Counted from the stretch's first letter, positions 1-6,244 are shown. The stretch: 8,522 nucleotides of DNA from CAZBPZ01 sp964493955 (GCA_964493955.1 CAZBPZ010000069.1:1-8522), one strand, 5' to 3'. The notes: generated by a model not told the origin, from the letters alone. Translations and numbers: made by a program.

Positions 1-137
1 CGGCTTCCCTGGACGAAATTGAGGCACGGGTAGCCTCGCGCCTGGCCGACCCCAAGATAAGCGTCCTCTTCAACATCACCGCCCCCGATTACCGGGGGGA
101 CCTGCCGGCCCGGCAACGCTCGCCGCGCCGGCGCTGA
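1..137 (+). CDS. C-terminal fragment of an unidentified protein (5' end outside window)
   Basis: The frame starting at base 3 is open for 44 codons and ends at TGA 135-137. The peptide begins ASLDEIEARVASRLADPKIS, continues with a short hydrophobic strand (VLFNIT), and ends in a basic tail (ARQRSPRRR). An amphipathic helix followed by a beta strand looks like real protein, and no other frame here is as convincing. I do not recognise the family. The helix and the following DPxISV-like strand faintly recall domains of polysaccharide-export proteins, but 44 residues are too few to claim that. The stop codon coincides with the first three bases of the direct-repeat array, so the natural C-terminus may have been altered by whatever placed the repeats there. 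Confidence 0.6.
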   Translation, partial: ASLDEIEARVASRLADPKISVLFNITAPDYRGDLPARQRSPRRR

Positions 138-240
138 GCACCCCATCTATTTGCCCATCCCGGTATTGGTTGAGCACCCCCTTCATTTGCACCACCCCGG
201 CATTATGAGCACCCCGTCTATTTGCACCGCCCTGGCGTAA
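135..240. repeat. Three tandem imperfect direct repeats of 35-36 bp
   Basis: Units run 135-170 (36 bp), 171-205 (35 bp) and 206-240 (35 bp). Each starts with TGAGCACCCC. Of the first 20 positions 17 are identical in all three units, and the stretch ending ATTTGC is shared. The second half is looser, with a CCCGG, CCCCGG or CCCTGG core. The array fills nearly all the space between the left-edge gene and the HNH gene. Unit 1 supplies the upstream stop codon, and unit 3 supplies a -35-like TTGCAC for the downstream gene. No further copy was seen in the window by eye. It could be a remnant transposon end with multiple terminal repeats (as in IS21-type elements), a regulator-binding array, or a lineage-specific intergenic repeat. 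The sequence alone does not decide between these. Confidence 0.85.
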
Positions 241-250
241 GTTGTAGAAT
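222..250 (+). promoter_or_regulatory. Probable promoter of the HNH endonuclease gene
   Basis: TTGCAC at 222-227 and TAGAAT at 245-250 (5 of 6 to TATAAT) are separated by 17 bases. The -35 box lies inside the third direct repeat. Transcription would start near 257, only about eight bases before the ATG at 265. There is no Shine-Dalgarno sequence between the -10 box and the ATG, so a nearly leaderless message is expected. The -35 match is only moderate (3 of 6), so confidence rests on the spacing and the -10 box. Confidence 0.5.
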
Positions 251-264
251 AGGCTCGTTTTACC

Positions 265-792
265 ATGACAGGCCAGAGCTCTCTGCTAAATCTACCGGTG
301 CTGGTGCTGAACCAGAACTACGAGCCGCTGAACATCTGCCGGGCGCGCCGGGCCATTGTGCTGCTCTATGAGCGCAAGGCCGAGATGCTGGAGAACGGCG
401 TGGGCTGCGTGCGCGGCGTCACTCAAGACTTCCCGGTACCCTCGGTAATCCGCCTGCCGTACCTGGTCAAGCGCCCGTTCCGCACCGGGCGCAAGCTCAC
501 CCGCCTGGAGGTCTTCAACCGCGACTCGTACACCTGCCAGTACTGCGGCCGCACCACCCGCCAGCTCACGCTCGACCACGTGATTCCACGTTACCGTGGC
601 GGCCCCCACACCTGGGAAAACCTGGTGAGCGCCTGCACGGCCTGCAACCGCCGCAAGGCCGGCAAGACCCCCGAAGAGGCGGGCATGAAACTGCTGCACC
701 AGCCGGTAACACCCCGCAACGGCCGCTATTCCTACATACCCGCCCACTACCTGGAAACACGCCAGGAGTGGCAGCGTTACCTGCCCCACTGA
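265..792 (+). CDS. HNH endonuclease family protein
   Basis: This 175-aa protein has a C-terminal HNH (beta-beta-alpha metal) nuclease fold. Zinc-binding pairs are Cys91/Cys94 (CQYC) and Cys124/Cys127 (CTAC). The catalytic core is Asp104-His105 in LTLDHVIP, with Asn119 (WENL) and Asn128. The N-terminal part (VLNQNYEPLNICRARRAIVLL) is the conserved lead-in of the stand-alone HNH family common in Chloroflexota and Cyanobacteria, whose role is unknown. In sequence it lacks intron, intein or restriction-enzyme domains, so a homing or restriction role is not supported. The ATG at 265 is the first possible start because an in-frame TAG lies at 250-252. No Shine-Dalgarno precedes it. The gene stands alone, convergent with ricT 21 bases downstream and preceded by the direct-repeat array. 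Expected activity is metal-dependent DNA nicking or cleavage, by inference from the fold. Confidence 0.9.
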   Translation: MTGQSSLLNLPVLVLNQNYEPLNICRARRAIVLLYERKAEMLENGVGCVRGVTQDFPVPSVIRLPYLVKRPFRTGRKLTRLEVFNRDSYTCQYCGRTTRQLTLDHVIPRYRGGPHTWENLVSACTACNRRKAGKTPEEAGMKLLHQPVTPRNGRYSYIPAHYLETRQEWQRYLPH

Positions 793-806
793 GCCCTGCC
801 CTGCCG

Positions 807-825
807 CGGCGGCCTAGCGCCGCCG
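807..825. terminator. GC-rich hairpin between convergent HNH and ricT genes
   Basis: CGGCGGC at 807-813 pairs with GCCGCCG at 819-825 around a five-base loop. The hairpin overlaps the ricT stop codon (814-816) and lies 15 bases past the HNH stop. It could act in both directions. No T-run follows on either strand, and the downstream arm belongs to the polyarginine codons of ricT, so the pairing may be a by-product of GC-rich codons. Confidence 0.25.
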
Positions 826-1749
826 GCGCCGCCGCCGGCGCGGCGGGTGCCCGGCCGACGGAGCTTCCCCGCCACCCGAGGTAACCGCAGGCGGCGCGGT
901 GGCCAGCGGTGTCTCCCGGGGTGGGGACGGGGGCGCCGGCGGTGCCACCGGACCGTCCAGGCTGATTTCGCTCAGGGGCACCTGTACCGGCAGGTGGCCC
1001 TCAATCTCTACCTGTACCATCTCCCGGAGCGGGTCGGTGCCGATAACACGCCCGGCCCCCATTGGCGTGTAGACCGTCTGCCGCAGCTTTGGCAGGCGCG
1101 CGCTGGCCTCGCGATACTGCTCGTTTTCATAGGAGAGGCAACAGAGCAGCCGCCCGCAGACGCCGGATATCTTCATGGGGTTGAGGGGCAGGTTCTGCTC
1201 CTTGGCCATGCGGATTGATATGGGGGCAAACTCCGAGAGAAAGCTACAACAGCACAGCTCGCGGCCACAGCGTCCGTAGCCACCCAGAATCTTGGCCTCG
1301 TCGCGGGCCCCCACCTGCCGCAGCTCGACCCGCACCTTGAACCTGCTCGCCAGCTCACGCACCAGCTGCCGGAAATCAACCCGCTCGGCGGCACTGAAGA
1401 AGAAGGTGAGGTGGTGCCCGTCCAGGCTGTACTCCGCCGCCAGGAGCTTCATCGGCAGCCCGAGCCGCTTGATGAGGCGGGAGCACTCCTGCATTGCCTC
1501 CCGCTCCTTCTCCTCGTAGGCACGGGCGCGGTCAATCTCTTCCGGCTCGGCCAGGCGCAGTACCGGCTTGAGCGGGCTGGAAACGTCCTCGGCCGGCATT
1601 TCCTGCGGGGCAACCACCACCCGGCCCACTTCCTGCCCGCGGCTCGTCTCAACCACCACCCGGTCACCAACCTTGAGCTCCAGGCCGGCCGGGTCAAAGT
1701 AATAGGCCTTGCCAGCCGGCTTGAACCGTACTCCCACTGCAACTGGCAT
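814..1749 (-). CDS. ricT: PSP1 family protein RicT (YaaT)
   Basis: This 311-aa protein belongs to the PSP1/YaaT family. In Bacillus subtilis RicT joins RicA and RicF in an iron-sulfur complex that steers RNase Y mRNA processing and affects competence, sporulation and biofilm formation. The family cysteines are present: Cys161 and Cys166-168 in CGRELCCC, then Cys198, Cys203 and Cys204 in CGRLLCCL. The core spans about residues 5-215, and residues 221-262 form a small KOW-like strand-rich segment (YTPMGAGRVIG). The tail from about 267 is Pro/Ala-rich and ends in eight consecutive arginines, probably disordered and nucleic-acid binding. The start ATG has AGAGGTG four bases upstream. It lies 17 bases after the holB stop, and holB-yaaT is a known conserved pair in Firmicutes. 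No ricA or ricF is in the window, so a complete RicAFT complex is not shown here. Confidence 0.9.
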   Translation of the reverse strand: MPVAVGVRFKPAGKAYYFDPAGLELKVGDRVVVETSRGQEVGRVVVAPQEMPAEDVSSPLKPVLRLAEPEEIDRARAYEEKEREAMQECSRLIKRLGLPMKLLAAEYSLDGHHLTFFFSAAERVDFRQLVRELASRFKVRVELRQVGARDEAKILGGYGRCGRELCCCSFLSEFAPISIRMAKEQNLPLNPMKISGVCGRLLCCLSYENEQYREASARLPKLRQTVYTPMGAGRVIGTDPLREMVQVEIEGHLPVQVPLSEISLDGPVAPPAPPSPPRETPLATAPPAVTSGGGEAPSAGHPPRRRRRRRR

Positions 1750-1766
1750 CTTTCACCTCTTTTACC

Positions 1767-2795
1767 TCAAGCGGGGTGCAGTACCCCCCGCAACCCCGGT
1801 ATATTCAGCATCAGCACTTCCAGCACCAGCCGCGGATTGGCATTGAGGGCCAGGTGCTGCCTGGCCGCCAGAACTGCGTCAATAGCGGCCCGTATCTGGG
1901 GCACTGACAGGCGTTCGGCCAGGGCGGCAAGCTCCCGGACCCGGTCCACGTTGGCCACCAGGGACTCCCCCCCGGTCTTTACCAGCAAAACGTCGCGCCA
2001 CCAGCCGAGCCAGAGCTCCAGCACCGCCATGACCTCCGGCCGGTCCTGGCGAAACCGCTCGGCCAGCCCGGCGGCGTACTGGAAGCGCCCCTCCACCCCG
2101 GCCGCAATCGCCCGGGCCAGGGCATCAAGCCGCTCGTTGCGCTGCCGGGGCATGGCCTCGTCACTGACAAACCGCACCGCCCAGCCCAGGCGGCCCCCGG
2201 CCAGCCGGGCCGCCAGCCTGGCCTGCGCCGGCTCAGCCCCCCAGCGGTCCTTGAGGGCAGCCTCAATACCGGGCACGGGCATCGGCACCAGCTCCACCCG
2301 CTGGCAGCGCGAGACGATTGTTTCCGGCAGGGCACCTTCGTCGCCGGTCAGCAGGACAAAGTGTGCCCTGGCCTCCGGCTCTTCCAGTGTCTTGAGAAGC
2401 CGGTTGGCGGCGCCGAGCGAGAGTGACTCGGCACCATCAAAAATAAAGACCTTGCACCTGCCCTGGAATGGCGGCAGGCTGGCAGCGTGCTGGACGTCCT
2501 CTATCTGCTGCACGCTGATTTTGACGCGGCTTTCTGAATCAGGGTCACCCCGGCCGTCCAGCTCAATGACCTGAACATCAGCGTGTATGCCGGCCGTAAT
2601 CCTCCGGCAGGAATCACACTCCCCGCAGGGCGGGCTGTCAGCCTCGCAGTTGACGGCCCGGGCCAGGTCGAGTGCCAGCGTCATCTTGCCGGAGTGCGCC
2701 GGCCCGGTAAAGAGGTAGGCATGTGCCACCCGGCCTGCCTCCAGCCCACGCCGCAGCAGGGCTACCGCCCTCTCCTGTCCAACCGTCTCCCACAC
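1767..2795 (-). CDS. holB: DNA polymerase III subunit delta' (clamp loader)
   Basis: Delta' is part of the clamp-loader complex that opens the beta sliding clamp and places it on primed DNA. The 342-aa protein starts VWETVGQERAV (GTG read as Met), the usual N-terminus of the family. It then shows HAYLFTGP, a degenerate P-loop GPAHSGKMT (residues 31-39, Met where Ser/Thr is expected), a zinc module of Cys50, Cys57, Cys60 and Cys63, a DGAE Walker B-like stretch near 120, NRLLKTLEEP (131-140), and the SRC motif (162-164) carrying the arginine finger. The C-terminal third is the helical collar domain. The open frame reaches a TTG at 2831, but the GTG at 2793-2795 is preferred. AAGGAG lies ten bases before it, it avoids a 22-base overlap with lysA, and it gives the canonical N-terminus. 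The SD shares bases with the lysA stop codon, suggesting translational coupling. Confidence 0.92.
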   Translation of the reverse strand: MWETVGQERAVALLRRGLEAGRVAHAYLFTGPAHSGKMTLALDLARAVNCEADSPPCGECDSCRRITAGIHADVQVIELDGRGDPDSESRVKISVQQIEDVQHAASLPPFQGRCKVFIFDGAESLSLGAANRLLKTLEEPEARAHFVLLTGDEGALPETIVSRCQRVELVPMPVPGIEAALKDRWGAEPAQARLAARLAGGRLGWAVRFVSDEAMPRQRNERLDALARAIAAGVEGRFQYAAGLAERFRQDRPEVMAVLELWLGWWRDVLLVKTGGESLVANVDRVRELAALAERLSVPQIRAAIDAVLAARQHLALNANPRLVLEVLMLNIPGLRGVLHPA

Positions 2796-2805
2796 GCCGG
2801 TCAGT

Positions 2806-2811
2806 CTCCTT
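2806..2811 (-). promoter_or_regulatory. Shine-Dalgarno of holB, overlapping the lysA stop codon
   Basis: AAGGAG on the minus strand sits ten bases before the GTG start of holB. Its first two bases are the last two of the lysA TAA (2812-2810). Ribosomes ending lysA would therefore stop on the holB binding site. This site decides the holB start. Confidence 0.7.
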
Positions 2812-4126
2812 ACCAATCCAGCACGTCGCAACGCATAAGGTCGTCAAGCGTCTCGCGGCGGCGTATCAGGCGCGCCTTTCCGTCCTTCACCAGCACCACC
2901 GGCGGCCTGAAAAAGGCATTGTAGTTCATCGATTCCGGGATACAGTACGCCCCGCAGCCGGCCACCGCCAGAATGTCCCCCGTCTGCAGCGGCGGCAGGC
3001 TGATATCGCGGATGAGGATATCGCCCGATTCACAGAACTTGCCGGCGATGGTCACCACCTCGGCACCGCCGGCCGTCATGCGCCCGGCCAGTACCGCCTC
3101 GTGGCGCGCCTGGTAGAGGGCGGGGCGGATGTTGTCCGCCATGCCACCGTCCACCGCCACGTAGCGCCTCACCCCCGGGATATCTTTGATTGTGCCCACG
3201 GTGTAGAGCGCCACCCCGGCCCGTGCCACCACGGCCCGCCCCGGCTCGATGACCAGACGCGGCAGCTCCAGGCCGAGCCGCTGGCACTCCTGCCTGACCG
3301 CCGCCGTGATTTTCTCAGCGTAGAACGCCACCGGCGGGGCCGGCCTGTCCAGCGTATACTGGACGGCGAAGCCGCCCCCCACGTCCAGCTCCTGCAGGGA
3401 GAACCCGTGGCGCTCTCTGGCCCCGGCCGCCAGCTCAAGCACATAGCGGATGGAGTCCTGGTACGGCTCAACCTCGTAAATCAGCGAGCCGATGTGAAAG
3501 TGCAGGCCAACAAGTCTGATGCCGGGTGTCTCCAGGGCGGCGGCAATGGCATCGGCCCCCTGGGAGAGCGGGATGCCAAACTTGCTATCAACGTTACCGG
3601 TGGTGATGTAGCGGTGGGTGTGCGGCTCCACCCCCGGCGTCAGCCGCAGCAGGATGTCCTGCGTCCGTCCGGCCGCCACCGCCAGCGTCCCCAGCCGCCG
3701 CAGCTCGCCCGGGTTATCAACCACCAGCCGCCCCAGGCCCCACTCCAGGGCCTCTCTCAGCTCCTCGTCCGACTTATTGTTGCCGGCGAAGTACACCCCG
3801 GCCGGGTCATAGCCGGCGGCCCGGGCGATGCCCATCTCGCCACCGGAGACGATGTCCAGCCCCATCCCCTCCTCCTGGAAGAGCCGGGCCAGGGGACGGT
3901 TGATGAAGGCCTTACAGGCGTAGGCAACCGTCACGCCACCGGGATAGCGCGTGCTGAACTCGTGGCGGAACTCGCGGCAGCGGGCACGCAGGCTGGCCTC
4001 GTCGTAGAGGTAGAGCGGCGTGCCGAACTCGGCCGCCAGCTCCACCACGTCACACCCGCCGATGACAAGGTGGCCCCGGTCATTCACCTGGCTGCCCGGG
4101 GGGAACAGCCCAAGCCTGGAAAGCAT
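2810..4126 (-). CDS. lysA: Diaminopimelate decarboxylase
   Basis: This PLP enzyme decarboxylates meso-diaminopimelate to L-lysine and CO2, the last step of bacterial lysine synthesis. At 438 aa it has the usual length. The N-terminal alanine-racemase-like barrel carries the PLP lysine Lys72 in YACKAF, HFHIGS (209-214), GGGF (250-253) and the phosphate-binding EPGR (294-297). The C-terminal beta domain has the catalytic CESGD (365-369, Cys365) and a Tyr in MNYNAF (Tyr402). The start ATG at 4126 is chosen because GGAGGTG lies seven bases upstream (4134-4140) and the protein then begins like the family. An open extension to 4288 would run through the coding region of the upstream small gene and adds no conserved sequence. 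It is third in the minus operon. Ornithine/arginine decarboxylases of the same fold are less likely given the overall match. Confidence 0.96.
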   Translation of the reverse strand: MLSRLGLFPPGSQVNDRGHLVIGGCDVVELAAEFGTPLYLYDEASLRARCREFRHEFSTRYPGGVTVAYACKAFINRPLARLFQEEGMGLDIVSGGEMGIARAAGYDPAGVYFAGNNKSDEELREALEWGLGRLVVDNPGELRRLGTLAVAAGRTQDILLRLTPGVEPHTHRYITTGNVDSKFGIPLSQGADAIAAALETPGIRLVGLHFHIGSLIYEVEPYQDSIRYVLELAAGARERHGFSLQELDVGGGFAVQYTLDRPAPPVAFYAEKITAAVRQECQRLGLELPRLVIEPGRAVVARAGVALYTVGTIKDIPGVRRYVAVDGGMADNIRPALYQARHEAVLAGRMTAGGAEVVTIAGKFCESGDILIRDISLPPLQTGDILAVAGCGAYCIPESMNYNAFFRPPVVLVKDGKARLIRRRETLDDLMRCDVLDW

Positions 4127-4173
4127 CTCAGAGCACCTCCTCGGTGACTGGCCGAAGGGAGCGCGGCGAAGGC

Positions 4174-4347
4174 TCAGCCCCGTTCGGTGCCGATGGCCTG
4201 CCGGAGTGTCCTCAGCTCCAGCAGGATTTCCCTGAGCAGCATCAGCTCCAGGCGGCGCGACTCCACCGTGCTGGACAGCTTGGCCCACTTGCGCGGCTCA
4301 TCGGCGGGGATGTAGCTCTCCAGCAACTCGACGATGTCCTTGCCCAT
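4174..4347 (-). CDS. Small helical protein of unknown function, 57 aa
   Basis: I do not recognise this family. The protein begins MGKDIVELLESYIPADEP and is predicted almost entirely helical. Residues about 25-50 form a leucine-rich amphipathic helix (LELMLLREILLEL) that could make a coiled coil or a binding surface. It has no cysteines, signal peptide or membrane segment. The start ATG at 4347 has AAGGAG six bases upstream (4354-4359), which is better than an in-frame ATG at 4386 that would overlap the preceding gene. It lies 31 bases after the DUF2284 gene and 47 bases before lysA, on the same strand, so it is co-transcribed. The good ribosome site, position and clean helix argue that it is a real gene. 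A role as a small adaptor is possible but is only inference. Confidence 0.7.
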   Translation of the reverse strand: MGKDIVELLESYIPADEPRKWAKLSSTVESRRLELMLLREILLELRTLRQAIGTERG

Positions 4348-4378
4348 TGCCAGCTCCTTCTGTACGGATGGCGGCGGG

Positions 4379-5050
4379 CTAGTCAACCAGTACCAGGCCG
4401 ACCGACACGCCGCAGGGAACCGAGGCAGGGTCCACCGTCCGGTAGATGGGGTAGATGCTCCAGCCTACCCGCCGGACAAGCTCGAACACGTTGATACCAA
4501 CCCCTTCCATCGAGGGGCGGGCCATCAGAATGTGGGCACAGCGGCCGCTATCAAGCATCTGGCAGAGACCGCCGTTGCAGAGCGTATCACGGCAGCCGCC
4601 AGCACCCAGGCCCAGGGCGAGCGGGTAACCACCGGCAAAGGCCCGTGTCTCCAGCCGGGCCGCAATCTCGTCCACAAGGCGCTGGAGCTGCTGCCCGTGC
4701 GGGTAGTAGCGGGAAAAGTCCGCCAGGTCTTCGCCCGGAGCGTCTATCTTGAAAAGAACGGCCAGCCGGTACCGGGCCAGTGCCCGCCGCATGAAGTCCA
4801 CCCCGGGGAGATGGGGCGGGCAGTACCCGCACCGGCCGTAGTTGGGACACGGCGGGATGGCACACTTGAGCCTGACCCGCTCGTCAATATCCACCCAGTC
4901 CGCCGGTATCACCACCGCGGCAGTCGCCCCCAGTTCCAGGGCCTGCTGCCGGTAGCTCTCCAGGTCAGCCCTGAGGACCGCCTCGTCCACTCTACCCGGG
5001 AACGGCCGCACTGGCGGGTTTCCCGCCGGTGCCTTCTCTTCCCTCAGCAC
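4379..5050 (-). CDS. DUF2284 cysteine-rich metal-binding protein
   Basis: This 223-aa protein matches the DUF2284 family of predicted metal-binding proteins, whose function is unknown. Two four-cysteine sets are visible. Cys63, Cys68, Cys74 and Cys77 lie in a segment containing CPNYGRCGYCPPH. Cys153, Cys158, Cys163 and Cys171 lie in GGCRDTLCNGGLC and the following loop. A ninth cysteine is Cys213. The second set resembles iron-sulfur ligation, so one or two clusters are plausible, by inference. No membrane segment is seen, so it is likely cytoplasmic. The start is GTG with AGGAGG five bases upstream (5056-5061). It is the first gene of the minus operon, about 28 bases after the predicted transcription start. 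Its link to lysA and holB suggests shared transcription, not an obvious shared pathway. Confidence 0.88.
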   Translation of the reverse strand: MLREEKAPAGNPPVRPFPGRVDEAVLRADLESYRQQALELGATAAVVIPADWVDIDERVRLKCAIPPCPNYGRCGYCPPHLPGVDFMRRALARYRLAVLFKIDAPGEDLADFSRYYPHGQQLQRLVDEIAARLETRAFAGGYPLALGLGAGGCRDTLCNGGLCQMLDSGRCAHILMARPSMEGVGINVFELVRRVGWSIYPIYRTVDPASVPCGVSVGLVLVD

Positions 5051-5084
5051 AACGGCCTCCTATAGCAGCCTCGGTTCCACTACA

Positions 5085-5113
5085 ATCTTAGCCCAGCCCC
5101 GCCGTTACGTCAA
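5085..5113 (-). promoter_or_regulatory. Promoter of the DUF2284-lysA-holB-ricT operon
   Basis: Read on the minus strand, TTGACG (5113-5108, 5 of 6 to consensus) and TAAGAT (5090-5085, 4 of 6) are spaced by 17 bases. Transcription would start near 5078, giving a leader of about 28 bases that contains the AGGAGG site. It is back to back with the pyrF promoter. Confidence 0.65.
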
Positions 5114-5146
5114 TTTGGCCGGCCGGGCCGGTTACAGGGGCCTGCC

Positions 5147-5175
5147 TTGACCCCCCGGTGGCCGGTTGCTATCAT
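5147..5175 (+). promoter_or_regulatory. Promoter of the pyrF-DUF951-ABC operon
   Basis: TTGACC (5147-5152, 5 of 6) and TATCAT (5170-5175, 5 of 6) are separated by 17 bases. Transcription would start near 5182, about 20 bases before the pyrF ATG. The leader is too short for a pyrimidine attenuator or riboswitch. The -10 box lies inside the upstream open extension of the pyrF frame, which argues against the longer start. GGCCGGTT occurs at 5126-5133 and again at 5160-5167, flanking the -35 box, and could be an operator or just GC-rich background. Confidence 0.7.
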
Positions 5176-5201
5176 CAGATACGCCCAACCAGGAGGGCAA
5201 G

Positions 5202-6029
5202 ATGGACTTCATGGCCAAGCTCAGGGGCGCCATGCAGCGCCACCGCAGCCTCCTCTGCATCGGCCTGGACCCTGACCCTTCCCGCCTGCCCGAAGGTGTG
5301 AGCGTGCCCGACTTCAACCGCGCCATCATCGACGCCACCGCCGACCTGGTCTGCGCCTACAAGCCCCAGCTCGCCTTTTACGAAGCCCTGGGCGAGGAGG
5401 GGCACAGGGCCCTCAGGGACACAATCAAACACATTCCGGACGACATCCCCATCATCGCCGACGCCAAGCGTAACGACATCGGCAACACCGCCGCCGCCTA
5501 CGCCCGTGCCATCTTTGATTACCTGGGCTGCGATGCCGTGACCGTCAACCCCTACCTGGGGCACGACTCGCTGGAGCCATTCCTGGCTTACCGGGAGCGC
5601 GGCGTCTTCATCCTCTGCCGGACATCAAACCCCGGCTCGGCCGACTTCCAGGAGCTGCGCTGCGGTTTCGGGCGACGCTCGGTGCCGCTCTACGAGATTG
5701 TTGCCCGCAAGGCGGCCGAGTGGAACACCGCCGGCAACGTGGGGCTGGTCATCGGGGCAACCTTTCCCCAGCAGCTGGCCGCCATCCGCCAGCAGCACCC
5801 GGAGCTACCCTTCCTGATACCCGGGGTCGGCGCCCAGGGCGGGGACGTGGGCCTGGCCGTGCGCAACGGCATCGACCAGCGTGGTGAAGGCATTATCATC
5901 AACTCGGCGCGCCAGGTGCTCTACGCCTCGAGCGGGCCGGACTTCGCCGCGGCGGCGCGGCGGGTTGCCGCTGCCCTGCGCGACGAAATCAACCGGCACC
6001 GCCCGCCCGGTCTGACACCCGGACCATGA
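5202..6029 (+). CDS. pyrF: Orotidine 5'-phosphate decarboxylase (type 2)
   Basis: This enzyme converts OMP to UMP, the final step of de novo pyrimidine synthesis. The 275-aa length and sequence fit the type 2 subfamily, which is longer than the E. coli type. The key motif is DAKRNDIGNT, with Asp87, Lys89 and Asp92 forming the charged active-site set. GLDPD (21-25) begins the barrel, and IPGVGAQGG (206-214) and NSAR (234-237) bind the phosphate and nucleotide. The start ATG at 5202 has AGGAGG five bases upstream. The frame is open back to a TTG at 5166, but that start precedes the predicted transcription start. It is the first gene of a plus operon, and its TGA overlaps the next ATG. No other pyr genes lie in the window. 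Confidence 0.96.
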   Translation: MDFMAKLRGAMQRHRSLLCIGLDPDPSRLPEGVSVPDFNRAIIDATADLVCAYKPQLAFYEALGEEGHRALRDTIKHIPDDIPIIADAKRNDIGNTAAAYARAIFDYLGCDAVTVNPYLGHDSLEPFLAYRERGVFILCRTSNPGSADFQELRCGFGRRSVPLYEIVARKAAEWNTAGNVGLVIGATFPQQLAAIRQQHPELPFLIPGVGAQGGDVGLAVRNGIDQRGEGIIINSARQVLYASSGPDFAAAARRVAAALRDEINRHRPPGLTPGP

Positions 6030-6229
6030 CCATGATTGAGTTCAGGCTAGGTGATGTCGTGCGGCTGAGGAAACAGCACCCCTGCGGCAGCGACACCTGG
6101 GAGGTGGTACGGCTCGGGGCGGACATCGGCCTGCAGTGCCTGGGCTGCCGCCGCCGCGTCCTGCTGCCACGCAGCACGGTGGAGCGGCGCATCCGCCGCT
6201 TCGTCTCACGCGGGCCGCAGCCAGGCTGA
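6026..6229 (+). CDS. DUF951 small cysteine-containing protein
   Basis: This 67-aa protein matches DUF951, a small bacterial family of unknown function. The family core is visible: LGDVVRLRKQHPCGSDTWEV, then GADIGLQCLGC and LLPRS. Cys20, Cys38 and Cys41 with His18 could bind a metal, although no function has been shown as far as I know. The basic C-terminus (VERRIRRF) may contact nucleic acid. The start ATG at 6026 overlaps the pyrF stop in ATGA, indicating translational coupling. A second ATG at 6032 is also possible and changes only two residues. The ABC ATPase gene follows 15 bases after its stop. Confidence 0.88.
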   Translation: MTMIEFRLGDVVRLRKQHPCGSDTWEVVRLGADIGLQCLGCRRRVLLPRSTVERRIRRFVSRGPQPG

Positions 6230-6244
6230 CGGAGGAGTAAGCAC

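Noticed and set aside
135..240. Direct repeats considered as a CRISPR array
   Set aside because: The units abut with no unique spacers between them, differ from each other, and no cas gene is present.
1411..2574. 387-codon open frame on the plus strand opposite ricT and holB
   Set aside because: It crosses two well-supported genes on the other strand, is Ser/Arg/Ala-rich, and has no recognisable motif.
2723..4147. 474-codon open frame on the plus strand opposite lysA
   Set aside because: It is antisense to a clear lysA gene, is rich in Arg, His, Gln and Pro, shows no domain, and has no ribosome site. Long antisense frames are expected in GC-rich coding DNA.
4127..4288. 54-residue N-terminal extension of LysA
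   Set aside because: It would cover part of the upstream small gene, is not like the family N-terminus, and the internal ATG at 4126 has a strong GGAGGTG site.
5051..5201. Riboswitch or pyrimidine attenuator before pyrF
   Set aside because: The predicted leader is only about 20 bases, and no terminator/antiterminator pair is visible.
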